The notes below the pieces were generated by a model. It made no database searches. It was not told where the DNA came from and saw nothing but the letters and a program-made list of their open reading frames with translations. The position numbers were made by a program, and so were the translations under genes. Shown here in pieces: positions 51,147-59,883 of a DNA stretch of 64,000 nt (its first letter is position 1; every line of letters starts with the position of its first letter). The stretch spans positions 1 to 64,000 of the forward strand of contig CAJKGK010000002.1 of NCBI GenBank assembly GCA_905199445.1, read 5' to 3'. This stretch comes from an uncultured Lachnospiraceae bacterium (lineage in GTDB: Bacteria > Bacillota > Clostridia > Lachnospirales > Lachnospiraceae).

Positions 51147-53009
51147 ATGAAAAAATTAAGACGTTTTTTTTCCAGATTTTATATGGTTTTATGCTTTGCG
51201 TTCTTCTATTTGCCGATTTTGGTGACCGTGATATTTTCATTTAATTCATCGAAGTCACTGACTAATTTTACAGGATTTTCCATGCGCTGGTACAGTGAAC
51301 TTCTGGCCAACGGGGAAGTGATGTCCGCTGTGTATGTATCTGTGACCGTGGCGCTTTTGTCTACGGCGATTTCCACGGTACTTGGAACAATGACCGCAAT
51401 CGGACTTTCCAAATCCCGGAAGTTTATGAAGGAGTACCTGCTGAATATTAATAATATTCCGATTCTGAATCCGGAAATTGTGACAGCTATTTCTCTGATG
51501 CTGCTGTTTTCATCTCTGGCTATTCCAAAGGGATATTTGACAATGCTGCTGGCGCATATCAGCTTTTGCACGCCTTTTGTGATTACCAGTGTTTATCCAA
51601 AGGTAAGAAGCCTTGACCCTAACCTGGCCAATGCGGCGATGGATTTGGGGGCTACGCCGTTTCAGGCGCTGACAAAGGTTATCCTGCCGATGATTCGCCA
51701 GGGGATTTTTGCCGGAGCTCTGCTGGCATTTACGATGTCCTTTGATGATTTTGTTATTTCCTATTTTGTGTCCGGCAATGGTGTAAAAAATATTTCGATT
51801 ATTGTCTACAATATGACCAAACGAATTAATCCAACGATCAATGCCCTGTCGACAATTGTGATTGTTGTGATTGTAATTATTGTGGCAGCGGTTAATATTA
51901 TTCCCATGATTCGCAAAAAAAAGGGAATTTCCGAAATTTCACCGGTGAACCGGAAACGGCGGACAATCGGGACGATTGTGGCCTGTATTCTGGTGATATC
52001 TCTTGTGGCAGGCGTCACCTATATCAGTAAAGGTGCAAAAAAGGTTCTTCATGTGTACAATGCCGGAGAGTATATGGATCTTAGTCTTCTGGAAGAATTT
52101 CAGAAGCAGTATAACTGTCAGGTTGTTTATGAAACCTTTGAGTCCAATGAAATGATGTATACCAAGCTGGCCAGCGGTGAAAGCTATGATATTATTATTC
52201 CGTCAGATTATATGATTGAGCGTCTCATTAAGGAAGAATGGCTTCAGCCGATACAGTGGGATCTGATTGAAAATAAAGATAATCTTATGGATGAGGTTAT
52301 GAATAAAAGCTATGATCCGGGAAATGCTTATTCGGTTCCGTATTTCTGGGGCACCGTTGGTATCCTTTATGATACAACCGTGGTGGATGAAGCAGATTTG
52401 GCTGATGGATGGAATGTTCTTATGAATGAGAAATATAAGGGCAATCTGTATATGTATGATTCGGAGCGAGATTCCTTTATGGTGGCTTTAAAGGCTTTGG
52501 GATATTCGATGAATACCCATGATGAGGCTCAGATTCAGGCGGCTTATGACTGGCTGATTCAGCAAAGAGACACGATGGATCCGGTTTATGCCGGCGACGA
52601 TGTGATTGATAACATGATTTCCGGAAATAAGGCTATGGCTATTGTATATTCTGGGGATGCCGCTTATATTATGTCTGAAAATGAAAATATGGACTATTTT
52701 ACGCCGCCAGAGGGGACCAATATATGGTATGATGCCATGGTGATCACAAAAGATTGTGTCAATGTGGAACTGGCACATGATTTTATTAACTTTATGATCA
52801 GCGATGAAGCGGCTCTGGCCAACACAGAGGAAGTGGGGTATACGTCCGGTGTAAGTTCTGCCTTTGAAGAAATGCAGCAGACAACCTACGCGGGTGTAAG
52901 TGCCTATGTTCCGGATACAGCCAATACCAACAATGAAATATTTGCTTATCAGGAAACAGATATTAAAAAACTTTTCGCTGAACTGTGGACAAAGGTGAAG
53001 GCACAGTAA
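51147..53009 (+). CDS. PotC-PotD fusion: polyamine permease joined to substrate-binding domain
   Basis: The 620-residue protein contains a PotC permease (about residues 1-260; EAA loop LANAAMDLGATPFQALTKVILPMI). A further membrane helix (about 280-300) leads to a PotD-like binding domain from about 310 (VLHVYNAGEYMDLSLLEEFQKQYNCQVVYETFESNEMMYTKL ... SGDAAYIM ... DAMVITKDC). The fusion tethers the binding domain to the outer face, replacing a separate lipoprotein PotD. AGGAGG is 12 bases from the ATG at 51147; an alternative start at 51123 would add eight residues. A terminator follows the stop. Confidence 0.93.
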   Translation: MKKLRRFFSRFYMVLCFAFFYLPILVTVIFSFNSSKSLTNFTGFSMRWYSELLANGEVMSAVYVSVTVALLSTAISTVLGTMTAIGLSKSRKFMKEYLLNINNIPILNPEIVTAISLMLLFSSLAIPKGYLTMLLAHISFCTPFVITSVYPKVRSLDPNLANAAMDLGATPFQALTKVILPMIRQGIFAGALLAFTMSFDDFVISYFVSGNGVKNISIIVYNMTKRINPTINALSTIVIVVIVIIVAAVNIIPMIRKKKGISEISPVNRKRRTIGTIVACILVISLVAGVTYISKGAKKVLHVYNAGEYMDLSLLEEFQKQYNCQVVYETFESNEMMYTKLASGESYDIIIPSDYMIERLIKEEWLQPIQWDLIENKDNLMDEVMNKSYDPGNAYSVPYFWGTVGILYDTTVVDEADLADGWNVLMNEKYKGNLYMYDSERDSFMVALKALGYSMNTHDEAQIQAAYDWLIQQRDTMDPVYAGDDVIDNMISGNKAMAIVYSGDAAYIMSENENMDYFTPPEGTNIWYDAMVITKDCVNVELAHDFINFMISDEAALANTEEVGYTSGVSSAFEEMQQTTYAGVSAYVPDTANTNNEIFAYQETDIKKLFAELWTKVKAQ

Positions 53010-53014
53010 AGCGT

Positions 53015-53067
53015 AAAAAACGTCTTTTTGACCGATGAAGTGTATGCGGTCAGAAAGACGTTTTTTT
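53015..53067 (+). terminator. pot operon terminator
   Basis: AAAACGTCTTTTTGACCG pairs with CGGTCAGAAAGACGTTTT, followed by T. Confidence 0.92.
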
Positions 53068-53228
53068 GATGCTGAGATTGCAGGAGAAAAGGGAGAACGT
53101 CATTTTTTTGTTGGACAGGTGGTTCATTCTTGACAGTTTGACTTTTTTCGTGATATTCTAGGACACGTTGAAGAGTTACTTTGATGAATTTTAGCGATTG
53201 ATGTATAGCAGGAATGGGGGTGCGAGTT

Positions 53229-53774
53229 ATGGATATGATGAGGCAGGCGGATGCGCGGCCAGGTGAGCTGAGACTGGCCGATACAGGGGATATCATAGAG
53301 ATATTGAACATTATTTCCCAGGCCCAGCACTATTTTAAAACGCAGGGAATCGATCAATGGCAGAATGGTTATCCTGATCGGTCTGTTGTGGAGCAGGATG
53401 TGGCGTCCGGCCAGTGCTTTGTGTATGTCCAAAACGGTCGGGTGGCAGGAACAGCCGTACTTTCACTGGCACATGAGCCTACGTATGACCGGATTTATGA
53501 TGGACACTGGAACAGCAGCGGTCCTTATGGCGTGATCCACCGTATTGCGGTAGATCCTGGTGTAAAAGGCGGCGGTATTGCAGGACTGTTTGTGGATGCT
53601 TTGGAAAAAATGTGTATAACGCACGGAATTTGTGCCATTCGTGTGGATACCCATCGGGATAATCGTTCCATGCAGGCTGTTTTGAAAAAATATAATTTTC
53701 AATATTGCGGCATTGTGTATATGGCTGATGGGGGAGAACGCCTTGCCTTTGAAAAGGCGGTTTGTATTGCTTAA
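53229..53774 (+). CDS. GNAT-family N-acetyltransferase
   Basis: The 181-residue protein shows the GNAT core: LADTGDIIEILNIISQAQ at the start and IHRIAVDPGVKGGGIAGLFVDALE with the acetyl-CoA pyrophosphate loop near residue 115-120. It ends with a strand-turn IRVDTHRDNRSMQAVLKKYNFQYCG. The acceptor is unknown. The ATG at 53229 follows GGGGGTGCG. The following MFS gene starts 47 bases after the stop and is probably in the same operon. Confidence 0.88.
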   Translation: MDMMRQADARPGELRLADTGDIIEILNIISQAQHYFKTQGIDQWQNGYPDRSVVEQDVASGQCFVYVQNGRVAGTAVLSLAHEPTYDRIYDGHWNSSGPYGVIHRIAVDPGVKGGGIAGLFVDALEKMCITHGICAIRVDTHRDNRSMQAVLKKYNFQYCGIVYMADGGERLAFEKAVCIA

Positions 53775-53821
53775 AAGCGGAAACAATGCACGGAAACTAT
53801 TTAAAATGGAGAGATGATGTT

Positions 53822-55018
53822 TTGAGTATCAGGAAAAATTATAATCATACAATCTATGCCTCTTATATTGGTTATATAACGCAGGCAATTATTAACAACT
53901 TTGCACCGCTGCTTTTTTTGACCTTTCAATCCGAGTACAGTATTTCACTGGATAAGATTGCACTGTTGGTGACACTGAATTTTGGAACTCAGCTTGTGGT
54001 GGATTTTCTGGCAGCAAAATTTGTGGATAAGATTGGCTATCGGGTCAGTATTGTGGCGGCCCATGTCTTTTGTGCAGCCGGTTTGATCGGGCTTTCTGTA
54101 TTGCCGGATATCACCGGAAATCCTTTTATTGGTATTGTGGCGTCTGTCATGATTTATGCTGTGGGCGGCGGATTGACAGAAGTATTGATCAGCCCCATTG
54201 TGGAAGCTTGTCCCACGGATAAAAAAGACGGTGCCATGAGTCTGCTGCATTCCTTTTATTGCTGGGGAACCGTGTTTGTCATTCTTGTCAGTACCGGCTT
54301 TTTTGTGGCAGCAGGCATTGAAAACTGGCGGGTGATGGCCAGACTGTGGGCCATTGTTCCTATATTTAACTGTCTGTATTTTGCCCTTGTTCCCATCCAG
54401 GTGCTCGTGGAGGACGGCAGCGGTATGACAATCGGAGAATTGTTTAAAAGCCGGATTTTCTGGGTGTTATTTCTCCTGATGATCTGTTCCGGTGCCAGCG
54501 AACAGGGAATGAGCCAGTGGGCATCAGCCTTTGCCGAGTCCGGTCTGGGCGTTTCAAAAACGATTGGTGATCTGGCCGGACCATGTGCCTTTTCCATACT
54601 AATGGGCTGCTCAAGAGTATTTTATGGAAAATTCAGCGAAAAGATTAATTTGCATCAATTTATGATGATCAGCTGTGGACTGTGTATTGCCAGTTATTTA
54701 CTGGCGTCTCTGGTGTCAAATCCGGTGATTAATCTCATTGGCTGTGCACTTTGCGGTCTTTCTGTGGGGATTATGTGGCCCGGAAGTTTCAGTACAGCAG
54801 CCGGAGCTCTGCGACGGGGCGGCACGGCCATGTTTGCCCTTTTGGCCCTTTCCGGGGATCTGGGCTGTGCCGCAGGACCAGCCCTTGTGGGTGTGGCATC
54901 AGACTTACTGGGAGATAACCTGAAACTGGGTATGATTTTTGCAGTTGTTTTCCCCATACTGTTGATTGTAGGGATTTTTATGCTGAAACGGTGTACGAAA
55001 ACAACCCAGCAGGTATAA
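53822..55018 (+). CDS. MFS transporter
   Basis: The 398-residue protein has twelve predicted helices. The loop between helices 2 and 3 reads AAKFVDKIGYRVSI, a motif-A-like segment. IMWPGSFSTAAGALRRGGTAMFALLALSGDLGCAAGPALVG near the end resembles fucose-permease/FHS-type MFS proteins, so a sugar is one possible substrate. The start is TTG at 53822, eight bases after GGAGAG; in-frame starts further upstream overlap the GNAT gene and lack a ribosome site. A terminator follows. Confidence 0.82.
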   Translation: MSIRKNYNHTIYASYIGYITQAIINNFAPLLFLTFQSEYSISLDKIALLVTLNFGTQLVVDFLAAKFVDKIGYRVSIVAAHVFCAAGLIGLSVLPDITGNPFIGIVASVMIYAVGGGLTEVLISPIVEACPTDKKDGAMSLLHSFYCWGTVFVILVSTGFFVAAGIENWRVMARLWAIVPIFNCLYFALVPIQVLVEDGSGMTIGELFKSRIFWVLFLLMICSGASEQGMSQWASAFAESGLGVSKTIGDLAGPCAFSILMGCSRVFYGKFSEKINLHQFMMISCGLCIASYLLASLVSNPVINLIGCALCGLSVGIMWPGSFSTAAGALRRGGTAMFALLALSGDLGCAAGPALVGVASDLLGDNLKLGMIFAVVFPILLIVGIFMLKRCTKTTQQV

Positions 55019-55045
55019 ATATTCACGAAATATGATTAGCCATAT

Positions 55046-55086
55046 AAAAAGTGCTGTCCAACGATTTGCTGGGCAGCACTTTTTAT
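55046..55086. terminator. Terminator between convergent MFS and radical-SAM genes
   Basis: AAAAAGTGCTGTCC pairs with GGGCAGCACTTTTT. It works on both strands and abuts the stop of the minus-strand gene. Confidence 0.88.
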
Positions 55087-55090
55087 ATTT

Positions 55091-55792
55091 TTAAATTTCT
55101 CCAAATCCCCGGATTTCCACATGGCTGATATAGGGAAGCAGCCGCTCCCGCATTTCAATCATCTCCTGCTTGGAATAACTGGAAAACACAGGCATAATCA
55201 CATCATCGGTTTCTACATAGGGCTGAAGATAATAAGCCCTGGCGCCTTTGAGCCAATGGCCGATGGCATCAATGTCCGCCATCTGATGCAGTTCTCTGGC
55301 CACGGTTGTTCTGAATTCATAGTCAATCTCACTTTCTTTCAGTAAATCAACGGAAAGCTTGATCCTGTTGATATCAAAGCTGGAAATTCCTGCGGTTTTC
55401 TGGTAATTTTCCTGGGAATTTTTAATATCCATGGCAATATAATCGACCAGATTGTTTTTTAAAATATGGCTCAAGTGGGTAGGATCGTAGCCGTTTGTGT
55501 CCAGCTTGATTTTATAGCCAAGAGTTTTTACATTATATAAAAATTCGCACAGATCTTCCTGAAGCAGCGGTTCGCCGCCAGTGATACACAGTCCTTCCAG
55601 CGCACCCTGCCGCTGCAGAAGAAACTGGTAAATTTCGTCTGTTGGTATAGAAGGAAGCCGCGCAGGATTGAGGACCAGAGATTTATTATGACAAAATGGG
55701 CAGTGAAAATCACAGCCTCCGGTAAATATTGTCGCAGACACATGTCCTGGATAATCCAGAAGTGTTGTTTTTGCTAATCCTTTAATCTCCAT
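55091..55792 (-). CDS. Radical-SAM activating enzyme, anaerobic ribonucleotide reductase activase (NrdG2) type
   Basis: The 233-residue protein opens EIKGLAKTTLLDYPGHVSATIFTGGC and has the cluster motif GGCDFHCPFCHNKS (C-x3-C-x2-C), the GGEP motif in CITGGEPLLQ and AMDIKNS later. It would cleave SAM to make a glycyl radical on a partner, most likely a class III ribonucleotide reductase; no nrdD is in this window. The start at 55792 matches the conserved N-terminus and has GAGAGGG upstream; an ATG six codons earlier is possible. Confidence 0.87.
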   Translation of the reverse strand: MEIKGLAKTTLLDYPGHVSATIFTGGCDFHCPFCHNKSLVLNPARLPSIPTDEIYQFLLQRQGALEGLCITGGEPLLQEDLCEFLYNVKTLGYKIKLDTNGYDPTHLSHILKNNLVDYIAMDIKNSQENYQKTAGISSFDINRIKLSVDLLKESEIDYEFRTTVARELHQMADIDAIGHWLKGARAYYLQPYVETDDVIMPVFSSYSKQEMIEMRERLLPYISHVEIRGFGEI

Positions 55793-56019
55793 AAAAACAC
55801 GCCCTCTCATTCTCTTTCGTAGTAATCATTAATGGTGCAAGGATCAAAAGCACTTTTGCCCCAACATCTGATAACCATTTTATCATAAATAATTCCCGGA
55901 TACAAGACAGGTTGTCTGTAGGGAAAAATGAGATGCTGCGCTACAAAAAGAAGGTATAAAAGAACCTATCTGTACGCAAATTAAAGAAGATATTTTCACA
56001 TTTTGTGTTAAAATATTGT

Positions 56020-56066
56020 GGTATAATGATTGCATAAAGTGCAATCCAAGCTGATTTCATCAGCTT
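56020..56066 (+). repeat. Promoter-proximal hairpin element, copy B
   Basis: It matches 24855-24901 at 45 of 47 positions. It begins with an extended -10 (TGTGG then TATAAT at 56022-56027), followed by hairpin 1 (56029-56045) and hairpin 2 AAGCTGA-TTTCA-TCAGCTT (56048-56066). The gene for a GNAT protein follows. Both differences from copy A lie in hairpin 1 and keep it paired through G-T pairs. Confidence 0.75.
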
Positions 56067-56095
56067 TTACAGAAAAATGATTGGAGGAGAGCAGT

Positions 56096-56722
56096 ATCAA
56101 TACACCCACACTTGAAACCGAACGCTTAATATTAAGGAAGTTTACCAAAGCGGATATACCCGCGCTTTATAACATTTACAGTGATGAAGAAGTGAATCGA
56201 TTTCTGCCGTGGTTTCCGGTAAAAACCATGGCAGAGGCAGGGCATTTCTGGGAGGAGAACTATGCGTCAAAATATGAACTGCCTCAGGCCTATGCCTATG
56301 CTGTTTGTCTGAAAAAAGATCATATTCCTATTGGGTATATGAATGTGGATATGGAAGACCATCATGATTTTGGCTATGGCCTGCAAAAGGCATTTTGGCA
56401 TCAGGGAATAATGACTGAAGCAGGTAAGGCGGTGATTGCACAGGTGAAAAAGGACGGGATTCCCTATATTACGGCAACGCATGACCGTAATAATCCTCAC
56501 AGCGGCGGCGTAATGAAAAATGTCGGTATGAAATATCAGTATTCCTATGAGGAACAATGGCAGCCAAAAGATATTTTGGTTACATTCAGAATGTATCAGC
56601 TGAATCTGGACGGCAGTTTGAATCGGGTCTACAAAAAGTACTGGGATACCTATGCTGTTCATTTTGTGGAGAAAGATGTATATGAACCAATGGATATGAC
56701 CGTAGAAGGGAAATGCAAATGA
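56096..56722 (+). CDS. GNAT-family acetyltransferase with apparent ATC start
   Basis: The protein reads INTPTLETERLILRKFTKADIPALYNIYSDEEVNRFLPWFP, the usual start of RimJ/RimL-like GNAT proteins, with GYGLQKAFWHQGIMTEAGKAVIAQ as the acetyl-CoA region. GGAGGAG at 56083-56089 sits six bases before ATC at 56096, where relatives have ATG. The only ordinary in-frame alternative is TTG at 56081, which lies before the ribosome site and has none of its own. Either an ATC start, a mutated start or a read error is possible. It overlaps the next gene by four bases (ATGA). Confidence 0.8.
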   Translation: MNTPTLETERLILRKFTKADIPALYNIYSDEEVNRFLPWFPVKTMAEAGHFWEENYASKYELPQAYAYAVCLKKDHIPIGYMNVDMEDHHDFGYGLQKAFWHQGIMTEAGKAVIAQVKKDGIPYITATHDRNNPHSGGVMKNVGMKYQYSYEEQWQPKDILVTFRMYQLNLDGSLNRVYKKYWDTYAVHFVEKDVYEPMDMTVEGKCK

Positions 56723-57837
56723 TTAAAAATATAATTTTGGATATTGGAAATGTGCTGGCAAAATTCAGGTGGCGGGAAATGTTCAGGGCGCTGGGATTTG
56801 ACCGGGAAACCTTTGATATCGTAGCTCAGGCCACGGTTTTGAGTCCATGGTGGGTAGAGTATGATCGGAGCCGTTTAAGTGATACTGAGATTATGGCAGG
56901 CTGCCGTAGTCTGGCGCCAGGGTATGAAAGTCAGGTACAGGCGGTTTTTGATCATATTGAAAATATCTGTGCCCCCTTTGACTATGCGAGAGCGTGGATT
57001 TATCAGATGAAGGCATCCGGCTATGGCGTATACCTTTTATCCAATTTTGGGCGTACCAGTTTTGAGATTGCCAGCAGAAAATTTGATTTTATGGATCTTA
57101 TAGACGGTCATATGATTTCCTATGAGGTAGAGGCGGTTAAACCGGATCGGGATATATTTGCGGCACTGGAAGAAAAATATGGCCTTAAACCTGAGGAATG
57201 TGTATTTCTGGATGATATGGCACCGAATATTAAGGCTGCAAAAAGTTATGGGTATCATGGAATTTTATTTCAGAAAAAAGATCAGGCCATCCGTCGGATG
57301 GAAGGACTTGGTATGCGTTTTATCGATGTGTGTGAGAATGATGATATTTTTTATATGACACAGGCCATGGCGCAGGCTCACAGTGCAGCAGCTGCCGGAG
57401 AGGTTCCCATTGGATGCGTGATTGTGGAAAATAAAAAAGCGCCTGGTCATACAACGGGGCGTCATTTGGTGGGCGGACAGATTGTAGGGCTGGGTTATAA
57501 TCAGCGCAATCAAAGGCACAGCACACTGGCTCATGCTGAGATTCTGGCTATTGAACAGGCCTCCCAGACGCTGGGCGACTGGCGTCTGGAAGACTGCACC
57601 ATGTATGTAACGCTGGAACCTTGTTCCATGTGTGCTGGAGCCATGATTCAGGCCAGGCTGGGGCGAGTTGTTATCGGGGCCCAAAATCCTAAGGCGGGCT
57701 GTGTGGGCTCTGTGATGAATATGGCAGATTATCCAGGATTTAATCATCGGGTGCATGTGACCTTAGGTATCTTAAAGAACGAATGTGGGCAGATGCTGGA
57801 GGCGTTTTTTGAGGAAATGAGGAGGAAAAAACTGTAA
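56719..57837 (+). CDS. HAD phosphatase (YihX-like) fused to tRNA adenosine(34) deaminase TadA
   Basis: The 372-residue protein joins two enzymes in one frame. Residues 1-205 are a HAD hydrolase: ILDIGNVLAKF (nucleophile Asp, Gly in place of the second Asp, as in YihX), LLSNFG, EAVKPD and VFLDDMAPNI. Residues from about 215 are TadA: AAAAGEVPIGCVIVE, the zinc/catalytic LAHAEI and TLEPCSMCAGAM. TadA makes inosine at the wobble position of tRNA-Arg(ACG). A roughly 12-residue insertion (APGHTTGRHLVGG) lengthens the hairpin after CVIVE. The ATG at 56719 is spaced better from GAAGGGA than the one at 56713. Confidence 0.92.
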   Translation: MIKNIILDIGNVLAKFRWREMFRALGFDRETFDIVAQATVLSPWWVEYDRSRLSDTEIMAGCRSLAPGYESQVQAVFDHIENICAPFDYARAWIYQMKASGYGVYLLSNFGRTSFEIASRKFDFMDLIDGHMISYEVEAVKPDRDIFAALEEKYGLKPEECVFLDDMAPNIKAAKSYGYHGILFQKKDQAIRRMEGLGMRFIDVCENDDIFYMTQAMAQAHSAAAAGEVPIGCVIVENKKAPGHTTGRHLVGGQIVGLGYNQRNQRHSTLAHAEILAIEQASQTLGDWRLEDCTMYVTLEPCSMCAGAMIQARLGRVVIGAQNPKAGCVGSVMNMADYPGFNHRVHVTLGILKNECGQMLEAFFEEMRRKKL

Positions 57838-57843
57838 TATCTT

Positions 57844-59022
57844 TCAGATAACCAGGATTTCTTTCTGAATCGGCCCATAAATTTTAAGTTTGCGCTCCGG
57901 TGTTATATGTACATCATATTCCAGACGGACGCCGTATTTTTCTGTGTAGATTCCCGGTTCAATGGAAAACATGGTTCCGGGAAGCAGCTCACGGTCATCG
58001 TGGGTTTCGTAATCATCCACATTGGCACCGATGCCGTGACACTGGTGGCCGATATTATGTCCTGTTCGATGCATCAAATACTGATCCATATGAAGTGAAG
58101 CGAAATATCCCCTCAGATGGGCATCGACATCACAGCCTTTAGGATTTTGTCCTTTATCCAGCGATTTTTGGATATATTCCAATGCCCGCTGACGGGCCTG
58201 ATTCACAATATCGAAAATTCGCTGATATTCCTGATCAATCGGACGTCCGACCTGCATACACCAGGATACATCATAATAAATGGTATCATTGCCTTTGAGA
58301 CGTCCGGCGATATCCACAATCAGCCGACTGCCTTCCACAATCTGTTTGGAACCTTTCGGGCAGGGCTCATAGCCAGGATCGGATGCGTGTTCATCAATTC
58401 CGAAAAACGGGGCTTCCATTTCAATCTCCGGCTCATCTTGAATTAGACGTTTCATTTCCTGAAGAAGCATCCATTCATCGATATAATTTCCTTTGTCAAT
58501 ATTGCTGCGGATCCACTGGAAACTGCGGTTTAAAATTCTGTGGATGATCACACCGGCAGCCCTGTGGCTTTCAATCTGTGATTCCGTCAAAACAGCACCA
58601 AAATACTGCATCAGATTGGCGGATGAACATAGCTGTATGCCAAAACTTTTTAAATACTCAATCAGGCCGGCATCCATGGAACTGATGGTCGGCACATTCC
58701 CGCCCGGGGAATACTGGCAGGCCACCTTAAGGCCGGGACTCAGGATTTGAGATAAGGCCTTTTTCTGTCCCTGATAACCTTTATACAGGATTTTCCTGCC
58801 CGGCAAATGATCCAGAAGTAAAGGTTCAATGGCCGAAAGCAGCTTTACCGGCTCCCCGTGTGCAGGAATATAATAAAACAATCGCCGTGTGCAGAAGCGG
58901 CCGCTAAGGCCAAGAAAATCGTTTGTAATAAAATCGTGTCCGTGAAAATCTGTAAATAGCCAGCCATCCAGCTTATAATCGGCAAGCAGCTGCTGAATTT
59001 TGGCAAGATCTGTTTCTGTCAT
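57844..59022 (-). CDS. M24-family metallopeptidase (Xaa-Pro aminopeptidase-like)
   Basis: The 392-residue protein has a creatinase-like N-terminal domain (about 1-150) and a pita-bread catalytic domain. The metal ligands are visible in order: LIVDIAGRLKGNDTIYYDVSW (two Asp), HRTGHNIGHQCHGIG (His), FSIEPGIYTEKYGVRLEYDV (two Glu). It would remove N-terminal residues from Xaa-Pro peptides or act as a related dipeptidase. Its stop lies six bases from the HAD-TadA stop on the other strand, without a terminator between. The ECF gene lies just upstream. Confidence 0.9.
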   Translation of the reverse strand: MTETDLAKIQQLLADYKLDGWLFTDFHGHDFITNDFLGLSGRFCTRRLFYYIPAHGEPVKLLSAIEPLLLDHLPGRKILYKGYQGQKKALSQILSPGLKVACQYSPGGNVPTISSMDAGLIEYLKSFGIQLCSSANLMQYFGAVLTESQIESHRAAGVIIHRILNRSFQWIRSNIDKGNYIDEWMLLQEMKRLIQDEPEIEMEAPFFGIDEHASDPGYEPCPKGSKQIVEGSRLIVDIAGRLKGNDTIYYDVSWCMQVGRPIDQEYQRIFDIVNQARQRALEYIQKSLDKGQNPKGCDVDAHLRGYFASLHMDQYLMHRTGHNIGHQCHGIGANVDDYETHDDRELLPGTMFSIEPGIYTEKYGVRLEYDVHITPERKLKIYGPIQKEILVI

Positions 59023-59045
59023 ACATCATACCTCCGATGAAATCA

Positions 59046-59642
59046 TTAAGCGCGGACGACTCTGCGGTAAGCTGTCCGTACAGGAATGTAAAGAATGGCA
59101 ATACCGATGACCGTAAAAACAGCATTAATGATGGTTGCCGGTATGGAGGTGATTTCCGCTGTAAATGCAGCCTGGAACGTACTTCCTGCAAGCATCAGTT
59201 CACCGATGGACCAGAAAAAGTCCACGATAATATTGGTAATGCCATAGATTGCTGCGCAGATGACGGCAAATATATATTCCTGACGGGCATTTTTGGCAAG
59301 CTTTTTGAGTGCCAGAAAGATAAAGCCCACAAGAAGACATTTGATGATTGTACTTACAAAAACATTAGGAATGGCGTGGGCATAACCGTTGAGAATGTCA
59401 AAGACAACAAGGCCGATGACGCCGGAAATTGAAGAACGTACCGGACCCAGCATTAAAATCGCCAGCATCACAAAAATGTGCCCGAAATGGAGAAAAGGTG
59501 TACCTACTGCGGCCGGCATGGGGATACGAAAGGCCTGGATGCCGATAAAAATAATAGCGGCAAAAAATGCGGTCATGACAATACTTTTTGTGTTTGTTTG
59601 ATGTTTGCCCTGAAGGGTGGTATTTTGTGTTGTAGTTTTCAT
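59046..59642 (-). CDS. ECF transporter S component
   Basis: The 198-residue protein has a polar N-terminal tail and six hydrophobic segments. It opens SIVMTAFFAAIIFIGIQAFRIPMPAAVG, typical of S components, with the ECF-module contact motif expected in helix 1 (AFFAAI). GTPFLHFGHIFVMLAILMLGP matches families assigned to vitamin precursors such as pyridoxine-like or hydroxymethylpyrimidine compounds, but the substrate is not certain. The EcfAT energising module is not in the window. GAGGTGCTAATCA lies before the ATG. The M24 peptidase gene follows in the same direction. Confidence 0.82.
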   Translation of the reverse strand: MKTTTQNTTLQGKHQTNTKSIVMTAFFAAIIFIGIQAFRIPMPAAVGTPFLHFGHIFVMLAILMLGPVRSSISGVIGLVVFDILNGYAHAIPNVFVSTIIKCLLVGFIFLALKKLAKNARQEYIFAVICAAIYGITNIIVDFFWSIGELMLAGSTFQAAFTAEITSIPATIINAVFTVIGIAILYIPVRTAYRRVVRA

Positions 59643-59675
59643 TGATTAGCACCTCACTGCTTTAAAGTTTACGCA

Positions 59676-59713
59676 ATTATAACATGCATCTGGCTGTGCT
59701 GATATAGCCAGAT
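59676..59713 (-). promoter_or_regulatory. Promoter with inverted-repeat operator for the ECF gene
   Basis: A minus-strand TATAAT (59676-59681) is preceded by a perfect inverted repeat ATCTGGCT-10 bases-AGCCAGAT (59688-59713) that covers the spacer and -35 region. A repressor bound there would block polymerase. No adjacent regulator gene is evident. Confidence 0.55.
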
Positions 59714-59795
59714 ATTGTGTTTTTTATAGGGCCAGATTAAGAGAGGGTTGCTGATCATTTTATCTATAGGTGGATGAATAATTCAAGAGACTCGG

Positions 59796-59824
59796 TTGTT
59801 TGCCATTGTCCGGTGTGGTAAAAT
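59796..59824 (+). promoter_or_regulatory. GH51 promoter
   Basis: TTGTTT (59796-59801), 17 bases, TAAAAT (59819-59824) with TGTGG before the -10. Confidence 0.65.
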
Positions 59825-59883
59825 TAAAATTGCTAGAATAATTTTGTGCTGCCCTGCAGCGGCAGAGGAGGTTTACAATTTAA

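Noticed and set aside
51147..53009. Frameshift or assembly join creating the PotC-PotD protein
   Set aside because: The frame is continuous through a membrane helix linker, and fused PotCD proteins are known in other Firmicutes, so I treat it as genuine.
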